DNA of 64,000 nucleotides from positions 1 through 64,000 of the forward strand of contig CAOPES010000001.1 in NCBI GenBank assembly GCA_948502395.1, given 5' to 3'. Below the pieces are notes generated by a model. It did no database searches and was not told where the DNA came from. It saw only the letters and a list, made by a program, of their open reading frames with translations. Both the position numbers and the translations under genes were made by a program. This DNA is from an uncultured Clostridia bacterium (GTDB taxonomy: Bacteria > Bacillota > Clostridia > TANB77 > CAG-508). Positions 45,894 to 54,946 of this stretch are shown in pieces (the first letter of the stretch is position 1; every line of letters starts with the position of its first letter).

Positions 45894-47165
45894 TTATGGT
45901 TGTTCACCTAAAACTATTGTTAAATCTTTTTCAGAACCATCACGATTAACCTTAATTTTTAACTCTTCACCGATTTTGTGAGTATTTTTAATTTCATTTA
46001 ATTCATCCATTTTTGTAATTTTCTTCCCTTCGGCTTCAATAATAACATCGCCAGGTTTTATACCAGCCTTCTCAGCAGCTGAAAAATCTTCAACAGTTTT
46101 TACATAAACACCTAGAACTAGATTGTAAGCTTTGGCTGTTTGTTCATTTAAATCTAAACCAGAAATTCCAATATAAGGTCTTTTTACTTTGCTATATTGA
46201 ATTAATTGAGATGTAATATCTGTTGTTGAGTTAATAGGAATAGCAAATCCCATACCTTCAATTCCTGTTCCAGATAATTTTAAAGTGTTTATACCAATAA
46301 CTTTTCCTTGGCTATTAACTAATGCACCACCACTGTTTCCAGAATTTATAGCAGCATCTGTTTGAATTAACTTGAAAGTCTTGCCATCAGAATCTGTAAC
46401 TTCTCTATTAACAGCACTTACAACACCACATGTTATACTGCTTTGCATACCTAATGGATTTCCAACAGCCATAGCAAATTCTCCAACTTTTATACTATCA
46501 GAATCTGCAAATTCAGCTTTTGAAAGACCAGTCTTTTCAATTTTTATAACAGCTAAATCAGTTTGTTCATCTTTTCCAATAATTTTAGCTTCATATTCAG
46601 TTTCATCATTAAATAGGGTAACAGTTACCTTAGTTGCATCTGAAACTTCGTAATAAGATTCAGATGATGATGTTGCAACTATGTGGTTATTTGTCAAAAT
46701 ATATCCATCATCACTTATAATTATTCCAGAACCTGTTGCGGTTGCTGTTGAACTTTGTGTTTGTCTACCAAACATAGAAATTAGTGAATTTACATTGTAT
46801 TCAACTTTTATACCTACGATTGATGGCAATACTTTATTTGCTGCGTAAATAGATGTGTCTGAATAATTTGATAATGATGTTTGTGTTACATATCCATTAT
46901 TTGTTGAGTTTTGTGAATTTGAAGAGCTGCTTGTAGAATTTGTATTTAATAATTTTTCCTTAATTGTTGGTACACCAAAGCATACTCCAAGTACCAAAGA
47001 ACAACCAAGTACACCGCTTACGAATGGTAGGAAAAATCCTTTTCCAAAGCCTGTTTTATTTTTTTGGTGATTGTTCATTTCATATGCTGTTTTGTATGTT
47101 ATTGGGTTTTGAACTGTTTTGAATGTGTTTGTTTTTTCTTGATTTTTATTTTCGTTTTCTTCCAT
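45894..47165 (-). CDS. HtrA/DegP-like serine protease with PDZ domain
   Basis: 423 residues. Cytoplasmic N-terminus, one membrane helix (about 50-70), Ser/Asn-rich linker, then a trypsin-like domain with catalytic His in YILTNNHIV, Asp in EQTDLAVIKIE and Ser in NSGNSGGALVNS. A C-terminal PDZ domain (about 330-420) has GVYVKTVEDFSAAEKAGIKP and GDVIIEAEGKKI. It is a membrane-tethered quality-control protease of the extracytoplasmic space. RBS TAGGAGG. CtsR- or CssRS-type regulation cannot be read from the upstream DNA. Confidence 0.93.
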   Translation of the reverse strand: MEENENKNQEKTNTFKTVQNPITYKTAYEMNNHQKNKTGFGKGFFLPFVSGVLGCSLVLGVCFGVPTIKEKLLNTNSTSSSSNSQNSTNNGYVTQTSLSNYSDTSIYAANKVLPSIVGIKVEYNVNSLISMFGRQTQSSTATATGSGIIISDDGYILTNNHIVATSSSESYYEVSDATKVTVTLFNDETEYEAKIIGKDEQTDLAVIKIEKTGLSKAEFADSDSIKVGEFAMAVGNPLGMQSSITCGVVSAVNREVTDSDGKTFKLIQTDAAINSGNSGGALVNSQGKVIGINTLKLSGTGIEGMGFAIPINSTTDITSQLIQYSKVKRPYIGISGLDLNEQTAKAYNLVLGVYVKTVEDFSAAEKAGIKPGDVIIEAEGKKITKMDELNEIKNTHKIGEELKIKVNRDGSEKDLTIVLGEQP

Positions 47166-47280
47166 GTTTTTGACCTCCTAATATTTTAGATATTATTATA
47201 ATATCCTAATGTAACATTATAATACAATATATTTGTGAAAATTTTGTGAAAAAATTATAAAAACTTTTACAAAAATTCTA

Positions 47281-47309
47281 TTGAAAAAAAATGACTAAAA
47301 ATGTATAAT
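47281..47309 (+). promoter_or_regulatory. Promoter of the prepilin gene
   Basis: TTGAAA at 47281-47286, 17-base spacer, TATAAT at 47304-47309. Confidence 0.75.
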
Positions 47310-47335
47310 AAACAAAAAGAAAAAGGATGAGAAAA

Positions 47336-47821
47336 ATGAAGAAAAATAAAGGAATAACATTAGTAAGTCTAATGGTAACAGTAATAGTACTATTAATAAT
47401 AGCAAGTATAACAGTATACACAGGAAAAGAAGTAATAAAAAAAGCACAACTAGAAGAACTAAGAACAAACATGCTAATGATACAAGCAAAAGCAAAAGAA
47501 TACGTAGAACTAGCAAACTTCAAAATAGGAATAAACCCAACAGCAGAAAAAAAAGCAGCAGTAAGGCAAGAAATATACGAAGGAGAAGCAAAACTACAAA
47601 AAGCAGAAGGAACAACAGTACCAGTATCAATAACCATAACAGAAGATATGTACAAAGTAACAGAAGAAACATTAAAACAATGGGGACTTGAAAAATTAGA
47701 AACAAACGAAAGAAATACATACCTAATAAACTTTGATGACACAAATGCAACAGTAGAAATATATAATACAAAAGGAATAAATGGAAAATACTCACTAACA
47801 GAAATAGATGCAATGGAATAA
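47336..47821 (+). CDS. Prepilin-like protein
   Basis: 161 residues from the ATG at 47336 (AAGGA 10 bases upstream; the ATG at 47327 is one base from the RBS). Type III signal: MKKNKG|ITLVSLMVTVIVLL with cleavage after Gly 6 expected. A mixed globular domain follows. It lacks Glu at position +5, as do the other pilin-like N-termini in this window, but unlike them it has no CGG site. It probably belongs to a type IV-pilus-like or surface anchoring system whose machinery lies outside the window. rnhB begins 13 bases after its stop. Confidence 0.75.
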   Translation: MKKNKGITLVSLMVTVIVLLIIASITVYTGKEVIKKAQLEELRTNMLMIQAKAKEYVELANFKIGINPTAEKKAAVRQEIYEGEAKLQKAEGTTVPVSITITEDMYKVTEETLKQWGLEKLETNERNTYLINFDDTNATVEIYNTKGINGKYSLTEIDAME

Positions 47822-47834
47822 AGAAGGAATAAAA

Positions 47835-48461
47835 ATGAAAGAAAAAGAACTAGAAAGACTAACAAAACTAAAAGAAATAGAAAAAGACTTATACAACAAA
47901 GGATTTAAAAACATATGTGGAATAGACGAAGCAGGAAGAGGACCACTAGCAGGGCCAGTAGTAATAGCAGGAGTAATAATGCCACAAGACTCAATGATAG
48001 AAGGAGTAAACGACTCTAAAAAAGTATCAGAAAAGAAAAGAGAAAAACTATATGACCAAATAATAGAAGAAGCCATAAGCTATTCAGTAGCAATAATAGG
48101 TCAAGACGTAATAGACGACATCAACATATTAAATGCAACAAAAGCAGGAGTAACACAAGTAGTTGACGGGTTAGATGTAAAGCCAGACCTAATAGTAGTA
48201 GATGCATTAACAGGAATAAACACAAGGGGAATTCCATATGAACCAATAATAAAAGGTGATGCAAAATGTTACAACATTGCAGCAGCATCAATTTTAGCCA
48301 AAGTAACAAGAGACAGAATAATGAGACAATGGGACGAAATATATCCACAATATGGATTTGTTGCACATAAAGGTTATGGAACAGCAAAACACATCGAAGC
48401 AATAAAAGAATGTGGATTATGTCCAATACATAGAAGAAGTTTTACAAAGAAATTTGTATAA
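47835..48461 (+). CDS. rnhB: Ribonuclease HII
   Basis: 208 residues from the ATG at 47835. The RNase HII signature GIDEAGRGPLAGPVVIAGVI near 32-51 provides the first Asp-Glu pair; Asp in LIVVDALTG and a later Asp near AKVTRDRIM complete the metal site. It removes RNA (ribonucleotides, primers) from RNA-DNA hybrids. RBS AGAAGGA. Part of the run prepilin-rnhB-pdp on the same strand with short gaps. Confidence 0.92.
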   Translation: MKEKELERLTKLKEIEKDLYNKGFKNICGIDEAGRGPLAGPVVIAGVIMPQDSMIEGVNDSKKVSEKKREKLYDQIIEEAISYSVAIIGQDVIDDINILNATKAGVTQVVDGLDVKPDLIVVDALTGINTRGIPYEPIIKGDAKCYNIAAASILAKVTRDRIMRQWDEIYPQYGFVAHKGYGTAKHIEAIKECGLCPIHRRSFTKKFV

Positions 48462-48486
48462 AAATAAGAAAGGGGAAGTTTGTGTT

Positions 48487-49815
48487 ATGACAATACTAGA
48501 CATTATTGAGAAAAAAAGAGACAAACAAGAATTAAGCAAGCAAGAAATTGAATATTTTATAAAAGGATATACAGAAGGAACAATAGCAGACTATCAGGCG
48601 GCAGCACTAGTAATGGCAATATTTATAAACGGAATGACAAAAGAAGAAACAACAAACTTAACCCTAGCAATGGCAAACTCAGGAGAAATATTAGATGTTT
48701 TGGGTGTTTTTGGGGACAGACCTAAAAAGCATCCAAAAATAATTGTAGATAAACACTCAACAGGTGGAGTAGGTGACAAAGTATCATTAATATTGTTACC
48801 ACTAGTTGCATCTTGTGGAGTGCCAGTTGCGAAGATGTCTGGACGTGGACTAGGCTTTACAGGCGGTACAGTTGACAAATTAGAATCAATCCCAGGATAT
48901 AAAACAGGAATAGATATCAACAGTTTTATACAAAATGTGGAAAACATAGGAATAAGTATGATTTCACAGACTTTAAACTTAGCGCCAGCAGATAAAAAAA
49001 TATATGCGTTAAGAGATAGTATATCTTGTGTAGAAAGCATACCATTAATTGCATCAAGCATAATGAGTAAAAAGATAGCAAGTGGAGCAAATAAAATAGT
49101 ATTAGATGTAACAGTTGGAAGCGGAGCATTTATGAAAGACATCGAACAAGCAAGCAAACTTGCAAAAGCAATGATAGAAATAGGAGAACTAGCAAACCGT
49201 GAAACAGTATGTGTTTTAACAAATATGGATGAACCACTAGGATATGCAGTAGGAAACACATTAGAAATAAAAGAAGCGGTAGAAGCTCTAAAAGGAAATA
49301 TGCCAGAAGATGTAAAACAAGTTGTGTTAGAACTAGGAGCACATATGATAAAACTAGCAAAAGTAACAGACAACATTGAAGATGCAAAAGAAATATTAAT
49401 TCAAAAAATAGAAAATGGAGAAGCTTTCAACAAATTTGTAGAACTAGTAGAAAATCAAGGCGGAGATACATCATATCTAACAGATTTAGACAAATTTGAA
49501 AAAGCAAAATACATAGAACCTGTATATAGCCAAAAATCAGGATATATACAAAAAATAAATGCAGAGACAATAGGCAAGCTAGCATGTAGTTTAGGAGCAG
49601 GAAGAATTAGAAAAGAAGACAAAATAGATATGGCAGTTGGAATAATACTAAATAAAAAAGTAGGCAATTATGTAGAAAAAGGTGACTGCTTAGGATATAT
49701 CCATACAAACAATGAAAACACATTAGAAGAAGCAAAACAAACACTATTAAAAACAATCAAAATAGAAGAACAAGAAAAAGAACCAATTAAAACAATATTA
49801 AAAACAATTTCCTAG
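48487..49815 (+). CDS. pdp: Pyrimidine-nucleoside phosphorylase with an in-frame repeat insertion
   Basis: 442 residues from the ATG at 48487 (AAAGGGG upstream). VDKHSTGGVGDKVSLILLPL near 95-114, KMSGRGLGFTGGTVDKLESI and the C-terminal SGYIQKINAETIG domain are those of pyrimidine/thymidine phosphorylases, which split uridine or thymidine with phosphate. Just before VDKHSTGG, residues about 73-84 (VLGVFGDRPKKHP) are encoded by a dispersed hairpin repeat (48702-48734) that has replaced or lengthened the loop LDLSxIxG seen in relatives. The active-site residues are intact, so the enzyme is probably functional. Confidence 0.9.
   Translation: MTILDIIEKKRDKQELSKQEIEYFIKGYTEGTIADYQAAALVMAIFINGMTKEETTNLTLAMANSGEILDVLGVFGDRPKKHPKIIVDKHSTGGVGDKVSLILLPLVASCGVPVAKMSGRGLGFTGGTVDKLESIPGYKTGIDINSFIQNVENIGISMISQTLNLAPADKKIYALRDSISCVESIPLIASSIMSKKIASGANKIVLDVTVGSGAFMKDIEQASKLAKAMIEIGELANRETVCVLTNMDEPLGYAVGNTLEIKEAVEALKGNMPEDVKQVVLELGAHMIKLAKVTDNIEDAKEILIQKIENGEAFNKFVELVENQGGDTSYLTDLDKFEKAKYIEPVYSQKSGYIQKINAETIGKLACSLGAGRIRKEDKIDMAVGIILNKKVGNYVEKGDCLGYIHTNNENTLEEAKQTLLKTIKIEEQEKEPIKTILKTIS
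48702..48734. repeat. Short hairpin repeat (GGTGTTTTT-arm type) inside pdp
   Basis: GGGTGTTTTTGGGGACAGAC followed by CTAAAAAGCATCC, identical to other units apart from two changes in the right arm. Translated in frame. Confidence 0.85.
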
Positions 49816-49842
49816 AAAGTTATGGAAAACAGGACAAAATAA

Positions 49843-49870
49843 TTGAAAAAATTTTTAAATATGCTATAAT
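49843..49870 (+). promoter_or_regulatory. Promoter upstream of the small membrane gene and cdaA
   Basis: TTGAAA at 49843-49848, 16-base spacer, TATAAT at 49865-49870. Transcripts start just before the repeat cluster at 49890. Confidence 0.65.
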
Positions 49871-49889
49871 ATTTACAGTGATATTTATA

Positions 49890-49984
49890 GATGTGTCCCA
49901 AAATGGACAAAATGTCCCATTAGGGACGTTTCCAAATGGACATTTTGTCCAAAAAGAAACGTCCCCGATGGACCCCGATGGACA
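49890..49984. repeat. Compound hairpin repeat (TGTCCA-arm type)
   Basis: Several overlapping TGTCCA/TGGACA arms with cores GGGACGTTTCC and CGTCCCC, including a short tandem GATGGACCCC. It lies in the 5' leader of the next transcript. Confidence 0.8.
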
Positions 49985-49999
49985 TAGAAAGGAAGAAGA

Positions 50000-50131
50000 A
50001 TGATGAAGAAAAAAGTAGAGAAAAAACAAAAATATGATAAAGGACAAATATTTGTAAAAGTAATGGCAGGATTTTTAGCACTATTAATGTTAGTAGGAAC
50101 AATATCAACACTTATATTCGCACTAATTTAA
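50000..50131 (+). CDS. Small single-helix membrane protein (DUF4044-like)
   Basis: 43 residues: basic cytoplasmic start (MMKKKVEKKQKYDKG) and one membrane helix (VMAGFLALLMLVGTISTLIF). GGAAG lies 6 bases upstream. Size and layout fit DUF4044, a tiny membrane family of Firmicutes, but the match rests on little sequence. It starts 20 bases before cdaA and should be co-transcribed. Confidence 0.65.
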   Translation: MMKKKVEKKQKYDKGQIFVKVMAGFLALLMLVGTISTLIFALI

Positions 50132-50151
50132 AGAAGAATAAGGAGAAATAA

Positions 50152-51084
50152 ATGATAACAAATTTTGGAATGAATTGGGAAAGTTTTTACAATGATAATA
50201 TAGGAGCATATATTAAATCATTGCAGTCTAACCCATTTGAATTAGTAACTCTAATAATAGATATATCAATAGTTGTATTTTTAGTATATTGCTTTTTTAG
50301 AATTGTAAAAGGTTCAAGAGCATGGCAGTTAATTAAAGGGATAGCTTTATTAATAGTTGCAACATGGGTAAGTGGACTATTTAACTTAAAAATATTAAAC
50401 TGGATTTTAACAGGAATAATGAATTGGGGAGTAATTGCAATTATTGTAATCTTCCAACCGGAATTAAGACGTGCATTAGAGCAATTAGGAACAAATAGAA
50501 TAACACAATTTTTTGGAATTGATAAAGATTTATCAACAAGAACAAAAGAAGATATATACAAAGTAGTTATTGCAGCAACTGAGCTTTCAAAGACAAAAAC
50601 AGGTGCATTAATTGTATTAGAAAGAGATATAAAAATACAAGACATAGTAAACACAGGAATACCTATGAATGCTGAAGTTTCACCACAATTACTAGTAAAC
50701 ATATTTGAACCTAAAACACCTTTGCATGACGGAGCAGTAGTAATATCTGGAAACAAAATTGCAGCAGCAGCATGTGTATTACCTTTGGCAGATGATAACG
50801 ATATTTCCAAAGAGTTAGGAACAAGACATAGAGCGGCAATAGGAATTTCAAAAGAATCTGATAGCTTAGTAGTTGTAGTATCAGAGGAGACTGGAAAAAT
50901 ATCAGTAGCAAAAGATGGCACACTAATTGCAGATGTTAGAGAAGATGTGCTGAAAAAAATATTAATAAGCAATATTGTGACTAAGAGATTTGCATCAGAG
51001 AAAAAAGAAAGAAAAAATAGATTAAAAGAACTTAAAGACAAAATAAGTAAAGCTAAAGAAAATCAAAAAGAAGAAAGTAAATAA
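50152..51084 (+). CDS. cdaA: Diadenylate cyclase CdaA
   Basis: 310 residues. Three N-terminal membrane helices (about 27-100), then the DisA_N/DAC domain with the DGA motif in TPLHDGAVVISG and RHR in ELGTRHRAAIGIS, needed for making c-di-AMP from two ATP. A charged C-terminal tail follows. c-di-AMP controls potassium and osmolyte balance and wall homeostasis in Firmicutes. In many species cdaR and glmM follow cdaA; here truA follows instead. Confidence 0.94.
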   Translation: MITNFGMNWESFYNDNIGAYIKSLQSNPFELVTLIIDISIVVFLVYCFFRIVKGSRAWQLIKGIALLIVATWVSGLFNLKILNWILTGIMNWGVIAIIVIFQPELRRALEQLGTNRITQFFGIDKDLSTRTKEDIYKVVIAATELSKTKTGALIVLERDIKIQDIVNTGIPMNAEVSPQLLVNIFEPKTPLHDGAVVISGNKIAAAACVLPLADDNDISKELGTRHRAAIGISKESDSLVVVVSEETGKISVAKDGTLIADVREDVLKKILISNIVTKRFASEKKERKNRLKELKDKISKAKENQKEESK

Positions 51085-51093
51085 AAACGAAGA

Positions 51094-51116
51094 GTTGCTC
51101 AAAAGCAACTTTTTTA
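51094..51116 (+). terminator. Terminator after cdaA
   Basis: GTTGCT, CAAA loop, AGCAAC, TTTTTT. Confidence 0.85.
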
Positions 51117-51122
51117 AATAGC

Positions 51123-51153
51123 GATGTTTTTGGGGACGGAGCAAAAAAACATC
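51123..51153. repeat. Short hairpin repeat (GATGTTTTT-arm type)
   Basis: GATGTTTTT, core GGGGACGGAGC, AAAAAAACATC: the same design as the GGTGTTTTT type, with a compensated G-C to A-T change in both arms. Confidence 0.8.
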
Positions 51154-51177
51154 AATTTGAGATAAATGGAGATTAAT

Positions 51178-51918
51178 ATGAGAAATATAAAATTAACAAT
51201 AGAATATGACGGAAAAGATTTTAATGGTTGGCAAAAGCAACCAGACAAGCTAAATATACAAGGAACAATAGAGAAAGCAATAGAACAAATTACAGGGGAA
51301 ACAGTAGACTTAAATGCATCAGGAAGAACAGACAGGGGAGTACATGCTTTTGGACAAGTTGCAAATTTTAAAACAAATTCAAATTTACCCATTGAAAAAT
51401 TTCCAATAGCACTAAATAGCAACTTAAAGAAATCAATCAGAATAAAACAAGCAGAAGAAGTTGAAGAGAATTTTCATAGTAGACTTAGTTGCAAAAGAAA
51501 AACATATAGGTATGTTATAAATAATTCTCAATATGGTACAGCAATTTATAGAAATTTAGAAACCCATATACCAATGAAACTTGATATAGAAAAAATGCAA
51601 AAAGCAGTAAAATATTTTGTTGGAGAGCACGACTTTAAAGCTTTTAAAGCAAGTGGCACAAGTAGCAAGAGCAGTGTAAGGACAATTTATGATGCTAAAG
51701 TAATCCAAATGCCTGATGATAAAATATGGATAGAGTTAACAGGAAGCGGATTTTTATATAATATGGTTAGAATAATATCTGGAACATTAGTTGAAGTAGG
51801 TATGGGAAAAATAGAACCAAAAGAAATTGAAAACATAATAAAATCACAAAAAAGGGAAAATGCAGGAAAAACATTACCACCACAAGGTTTGTATTTAGTA
51901 AATGTAGAATATTGTTAA
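51178..51918 (+). CDS. truA: tRNA pseudouridine(38-40) synthase TruA
   Basis: 246 residues from the ATG at 51178 (GGAG 6 bases upstream). IEYDGKDFNGWQKQP at the start and the catalytic Asp in ASGRTDRGVHAFGQV near 52 are diagnostic. FLYNMVRIISGTLVEVG near 195 is the second conserved block. It converts uridines 38-40 of the anticodon arm to pseudouridine. Confidence 0.95.
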   Translation: MRNIKLTIEYDGKDFNGWQKQPDKLNIQGTIEKAIEQITGETVDLNASGRTDRGVHAFGQVANFKTNSNLPIEKFPIALNSNLKKSIRIKQAEEVEENFHSRLSCKRKTYRYVINNSQYGTAIYRNLETHIPMKLDIEKMQKAVKYFVGEHDFKAFKASGTSSKSSVRTIYDAKVIQMPDDKIWIELTGSGFLYNMVRIISGTLVEVGMGKIEPKEIENIIKSQKRENAGKTLPPQGLYLVNVEYC

Positions 51919-51974
51919 CACAAAATACAACAAAAAAGCATAAAATATAGTAAAAAACAAAGGAGAGAAAGCAT

Positions 51975-52607
51975 ATGAACATATTACTTATATTTTTTGC
52001 TTTACCAATAGCAACAATAATAATATCAATAGCATTACAAAAAATTCTAAAATGTCCACCATTAGTTGCAGCAGTTATATTTGCAATATTTTTAATTGTT
52101 ACGTTTGTAATAAATAACATAAATTTCTTAGTTGCAGCACTTATTTATGCAATATTAGCATTTATCACGGCAGCAATTGTATGTCTTATTTGTAGGTTGA
52201 TAGAGCGTTTCTGTGATAATGACAATGACAGTGATAGTTGTGGCTGTGGTTGCGGAAGAAGCGGTTGTGGTTGTAGAAGAAATAGAAGATGTAACTGCCA
52301 AAGAGATAGAGATAATTCAAATGATTTGCTTAGAATAAGTAGCAATTGTGGAAATTCTAATAATGGTGATTTGATTACAATATCAAGTAGTGGTTGCAAT
52401 GGAGTGAATAACGATTTGTTAACTATTAGTTCTAGTTGTCAAAATAGAAACAATAACAATTGTGGTTGTGATAATGACAATGATAATTCAAATTGTGGCT
52501 GTGGTTGCAATAATAATAGAAATGGCGTGACTGCTAGAATAAATGTTATTCCAAATAATAATGGTAATGGCTGTGGTCAAATTTCAGGTTGTTACAGAAG
52601 AAGATAA
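51975..52607 (+). CDS. Membrane protein with Cys/Asn-rich repeat tail
   Basis: 210 residues. The first 85 form three hydrophobic helices (about 2-22, 32-52, 55-78). Then comes an extraordinary tail of Cys, Asn, Asp, Gly and Arg: SCGCGCGRSGCGCRRNRRCN, and three imperfect repeats of the type DLLRISSNCGN / DLITISSSGCNG / DLLTISSSCQN, closing with more CGCG blocks. I count about 26 cysteines. It may bind metal or be crosslinked, as spore-coat proteins are; no family recognised. AAGGAG precedes the ATG. Codon use matches the host. Confidence 0.7.
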   Translation: MNILLIFFALPIATIIISIALQKILKCPPLVAAVIFAIFLIVTFVINNINFLVAALIYAILAFITAAIVCLICRLIERFCDNDNDSDSCGCGCGRSGCGCRRNRRCNCQRDRDNSNDLLRISSNCGNSNNGDLITISSSGCNGVNNDLLTISSSCQNRNNNNCGCDNDNDNSNCGCGCNNNRNGVTARINVIPNNNGNGCGQISGCYRRR

Positions 52608-52704
52608 ATAAAAATTTAATAGAGTTTGGGCCATTAAATTACAATGGCTCTTTACTTTTTTGGAAAAATATGTTATCATATTTAAATGAGAAAAGGAGAG
52701 AAAA

Positions 52705-53559
52705 ATGTTAGAAGTAATAGAAGAAGCAATAATTGATAGTATAAAAATACTACCATTTTTATTTATAACATATCTAATAATGGAATACATAGAACACAAA
52801 ACAAGTGAAAAATCAAAAGATATGATAAAAAAATCCGGAAAAATCGGACCACTAATTGGAAGTTTACTTGGAATATTTCCGCAATGTGGATTTTCAGTTT
52901 CAGCAACAAACCTATATGCAGCAAGAGTAATAACACTAGGAACATTGATAGCAGTATATTTATCAACATCAGATGAAATGTTACCAATATTTATATCAGA
53001 AGCAGTACCAATAACTACAATATTAAAAATATTAGGAATTAAGCTAATTATTGGTATGATAGCAGGTTTTATAATTGATTTTGTATTAAGAATAAAAAAC
53101 AAGGACAAGCAAGAAGAAAACAAAATAGTGGATTTATGCGAGAAGGAACATTGTCACTGTGACCACGGAATTATAAAATCATCATTAAAACACACTTTAA
53201 ACATATTTATTTTTATATTACTTGTCACATTAATTATAAATATGGCAATGTATTTTATAGGTGAAGAAACAATTGCAGGAATTTTAAGTGGAATACCAAT
53301 ATTAGGGCCAGTAATTGCAGGAATAATAGGTTTAATTCCAAATTGTGCAGCATCTGTTATATTAACACAATTGTATTTGGAAAATGTAATAAATGCAGCT
53401 ACTATGATTTCAGGTTTGTTAGTTGGCGCAGGTGTTGGTTTACTTGTTTTATTTAGAACTAATAAAGGTTTGAAAGAGAATTTGAAGATTACAGGTTTGT
53501 TATATGCAATAGGGGTTATTTCAGGAATTATAATTGAATTAATTGGAATTGTATTTTAA
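52705..53559 (+). CDS. ArsP_2-type multi-helix metal exporter
   Basis: 284 residues. About nine to ten membrane helices in two halves, each with the same conserved motif: LLGIFPQCGFSVSATNLYA near 54 and IIGLIPNCAASVILTQLYL near 215. A cytosolic loop carries CEKEHCHCDHG, a likely metal-binding site. It fits the putative 10-TM heavy-metal exporter family (ArsP_2, sometimes called manganese transporter). The metal is not known. Confidence 0.85.
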   Translation: MLEVIEEAIIDSIKILPFLFITYLIMEYIEHKTSEKSKDMIKKSGKIGPLIGSLLGIFPQCGFSVSATNLYAARVITLGTLIAVYLSTSDEMLPIFISEAVPITTILKILGIKLIIGMIAGFIIDFVLRIKNKDKQEENKIVDLCEKEHCHCDHGIIKSSLKHTLNIFIFILLVTLIINMAMYFIGEETIAGILSGIPILGPVIAGIIGLIPNCAASVILTQLYLENVINAATMISGLLVGAGVGLLVLFRTNKGLKENLKITGLLYAIGVISGIIIELIGIVF

Positions 53560-53570
53560 TTAATAATACC

Positions 53571-53607
53571 TAAAAAGATTAGATGTGTAATATCTAGTCT
53601 TTTTTTA
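53571..53607 (+). terminator. Terminator
   Basis: AAAAAGATTAGAT and ATCTAGTCTTTTTTT form a stem with T tail. Confidence 0.8.
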
Positions 53608-53648
53608 GTAGAATAATTTATAAAATAAAAGAGTTATAGTATCATCTG

Positions 53649-53676
53649 TTGACGTAATTTGTTTTTGAAGTATAAA
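53649..53676 (+). promoter_or_regulatory. Promoter of pilin-anchored gene 1
   Basis: TTGACG at 53649-53654, 16-base spacer, TATAAA at 53671-53676. The block TGTTGACGTAATT is repeated before all four genes of this family. Confidence 0.8.
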
Positions 53677-53711
53677 ATTTAATAAACCAAAGAAGAAAGG
53701 GGTTTTATCAA

Positions 53712-54831
53712 ATGAAACAAAACAAAGCAAATGGAATTACGTTAATAGCATTAGTTATAACAATAATTGTGTTACTAATACTAGCACGGAGTAGCAATAA
53801 GTACGTTAACAGGAGATAATGGAATACTAGGAAAAGCAGTACAGGCAAAAGAAAAGACTTTACTTGCAAGTGAAGTGGAACAGTTACAATTATTAGTATT
53901 AGAAGACAAGAAAATAGGAAAAGAATTAAAACAAGTATATTTCAATTCAGTAGAAGATACAACAAGTATATATGATACAGAAACAGGAGAAACATATGCA
54001 GACAATTGGTATTATATAACACCAGAAAATGCAGAAGGAATAACATTAAAAAACTCATACATTGTAAATTATAAAACTGGTGACGTTGTAAACTATGAAG
54101 AAGGAAAACATAGAATAGTGGATAATAATTTGTTATGCATAAAAGAAGGTTTAGTTTATACAGTAGATGCTAAAAATAGGGCAACAGGAGATAATTGGGG
54201 AGATGCAATTTTACACAACTTTAATGAAGATGATGAAAATAGTGGATGGACAGAAAATTCATTGAGTTTTGATGGTATTGATGACGGAATTGAAGTTCCT
54301 GATAATTCTGATTATAGTAATGGTGTTACATTAGAAATATATTTAAAATTAAGGGGACAAACGGAAAATCAAGTTGCACAAATATTAATAATGAAAAGGA
54401 CTGATTCTCTTAATGGATTTTTTATTGTAATGGGTAATAAAAATATTGAAGAGCATAATTCACAATTGTATAGATTGATTTCGATAGATATAGGTGGAGT
54501 ATATGAAAGATTTGATACAAATATATTTATTGAAGAGAATGAACCTATATATATATCATATACATTTAATCCAAATACTGAAACTGATAAAGGTGTTTTA
54601 TATATAAATGGAGAAAAAGTAGCAACAACAGATTTAGGAAATGTAGAAAAGATTATGGAAGTTGCGGATACGAGCATTCAAATAGGTTCCGATATACATA
54701 AGACACATCTAGGTGAAAGTCAAGATAATAGGTATCCATTTAATGGAGAAATATATGCAACAAGAGTTTATAATAGACCACTTACAGAACAAGAAATAAA
54801 ATATAATTATAATAATACGGTAAATAATTAG
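53712..54831 (+). CDS. Pilin-anchored LamG-domain surface protein 1 (CGG frameshift at 53787)
   Basis: 372 residues if the C at 53787 is skipped. MKQNKANG|ITLIALVITIIVLLIL is a class III signal with cleavage after Gly; skipping C turns ARSSNKY into AGVAISTLTGDNGILGKAVQ, the normal continuation of this clostridial pilin-like helix. Residues about 155-370 form a LamG/concanavalin-like domain (NSLSFDGIDDGIEVPDNSDY; FNGEIYATRVYNRPLTEQEI). Without the shift only a 36-residue membrane peptide is made. It is likely displayed on the surface or in pili, binding glycans (inference). Confidence 0.8.
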
Positions 54832-54855
54832 GATAGATGAATAATCTATCCTTTT
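54830..54855 (+). terminator. Terminator
   Basis: GGATAGAT, 5-base loop, ATCTATCC, TTTT. Confidence 0.85.
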
Positions 54856-54892
54856 AATAATTAATATATAAAAACAAACAAGCTGTCATCTG

Positions 54893-54920
54893 TTGACGTA
54901 ATTCTTTTGCGAGAGATAAA
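54893..54920 (+). promoter_or_regulatory. Promoter of pilin-anchored gene 2
   Basis: TTGACG at 54893-54898, 16-base spacer, GATAAA at 54915-54920. Confidence 0.7.
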
Positions 54921-54946
54921 ATAATAAAAACAGAAGAAAAGGGGAG

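Noticed and set aside
50187..51041. Minus-strand open frame of 284 codons
   Set aside because: Antisense to cdaA, whose motifs are unambiguous.
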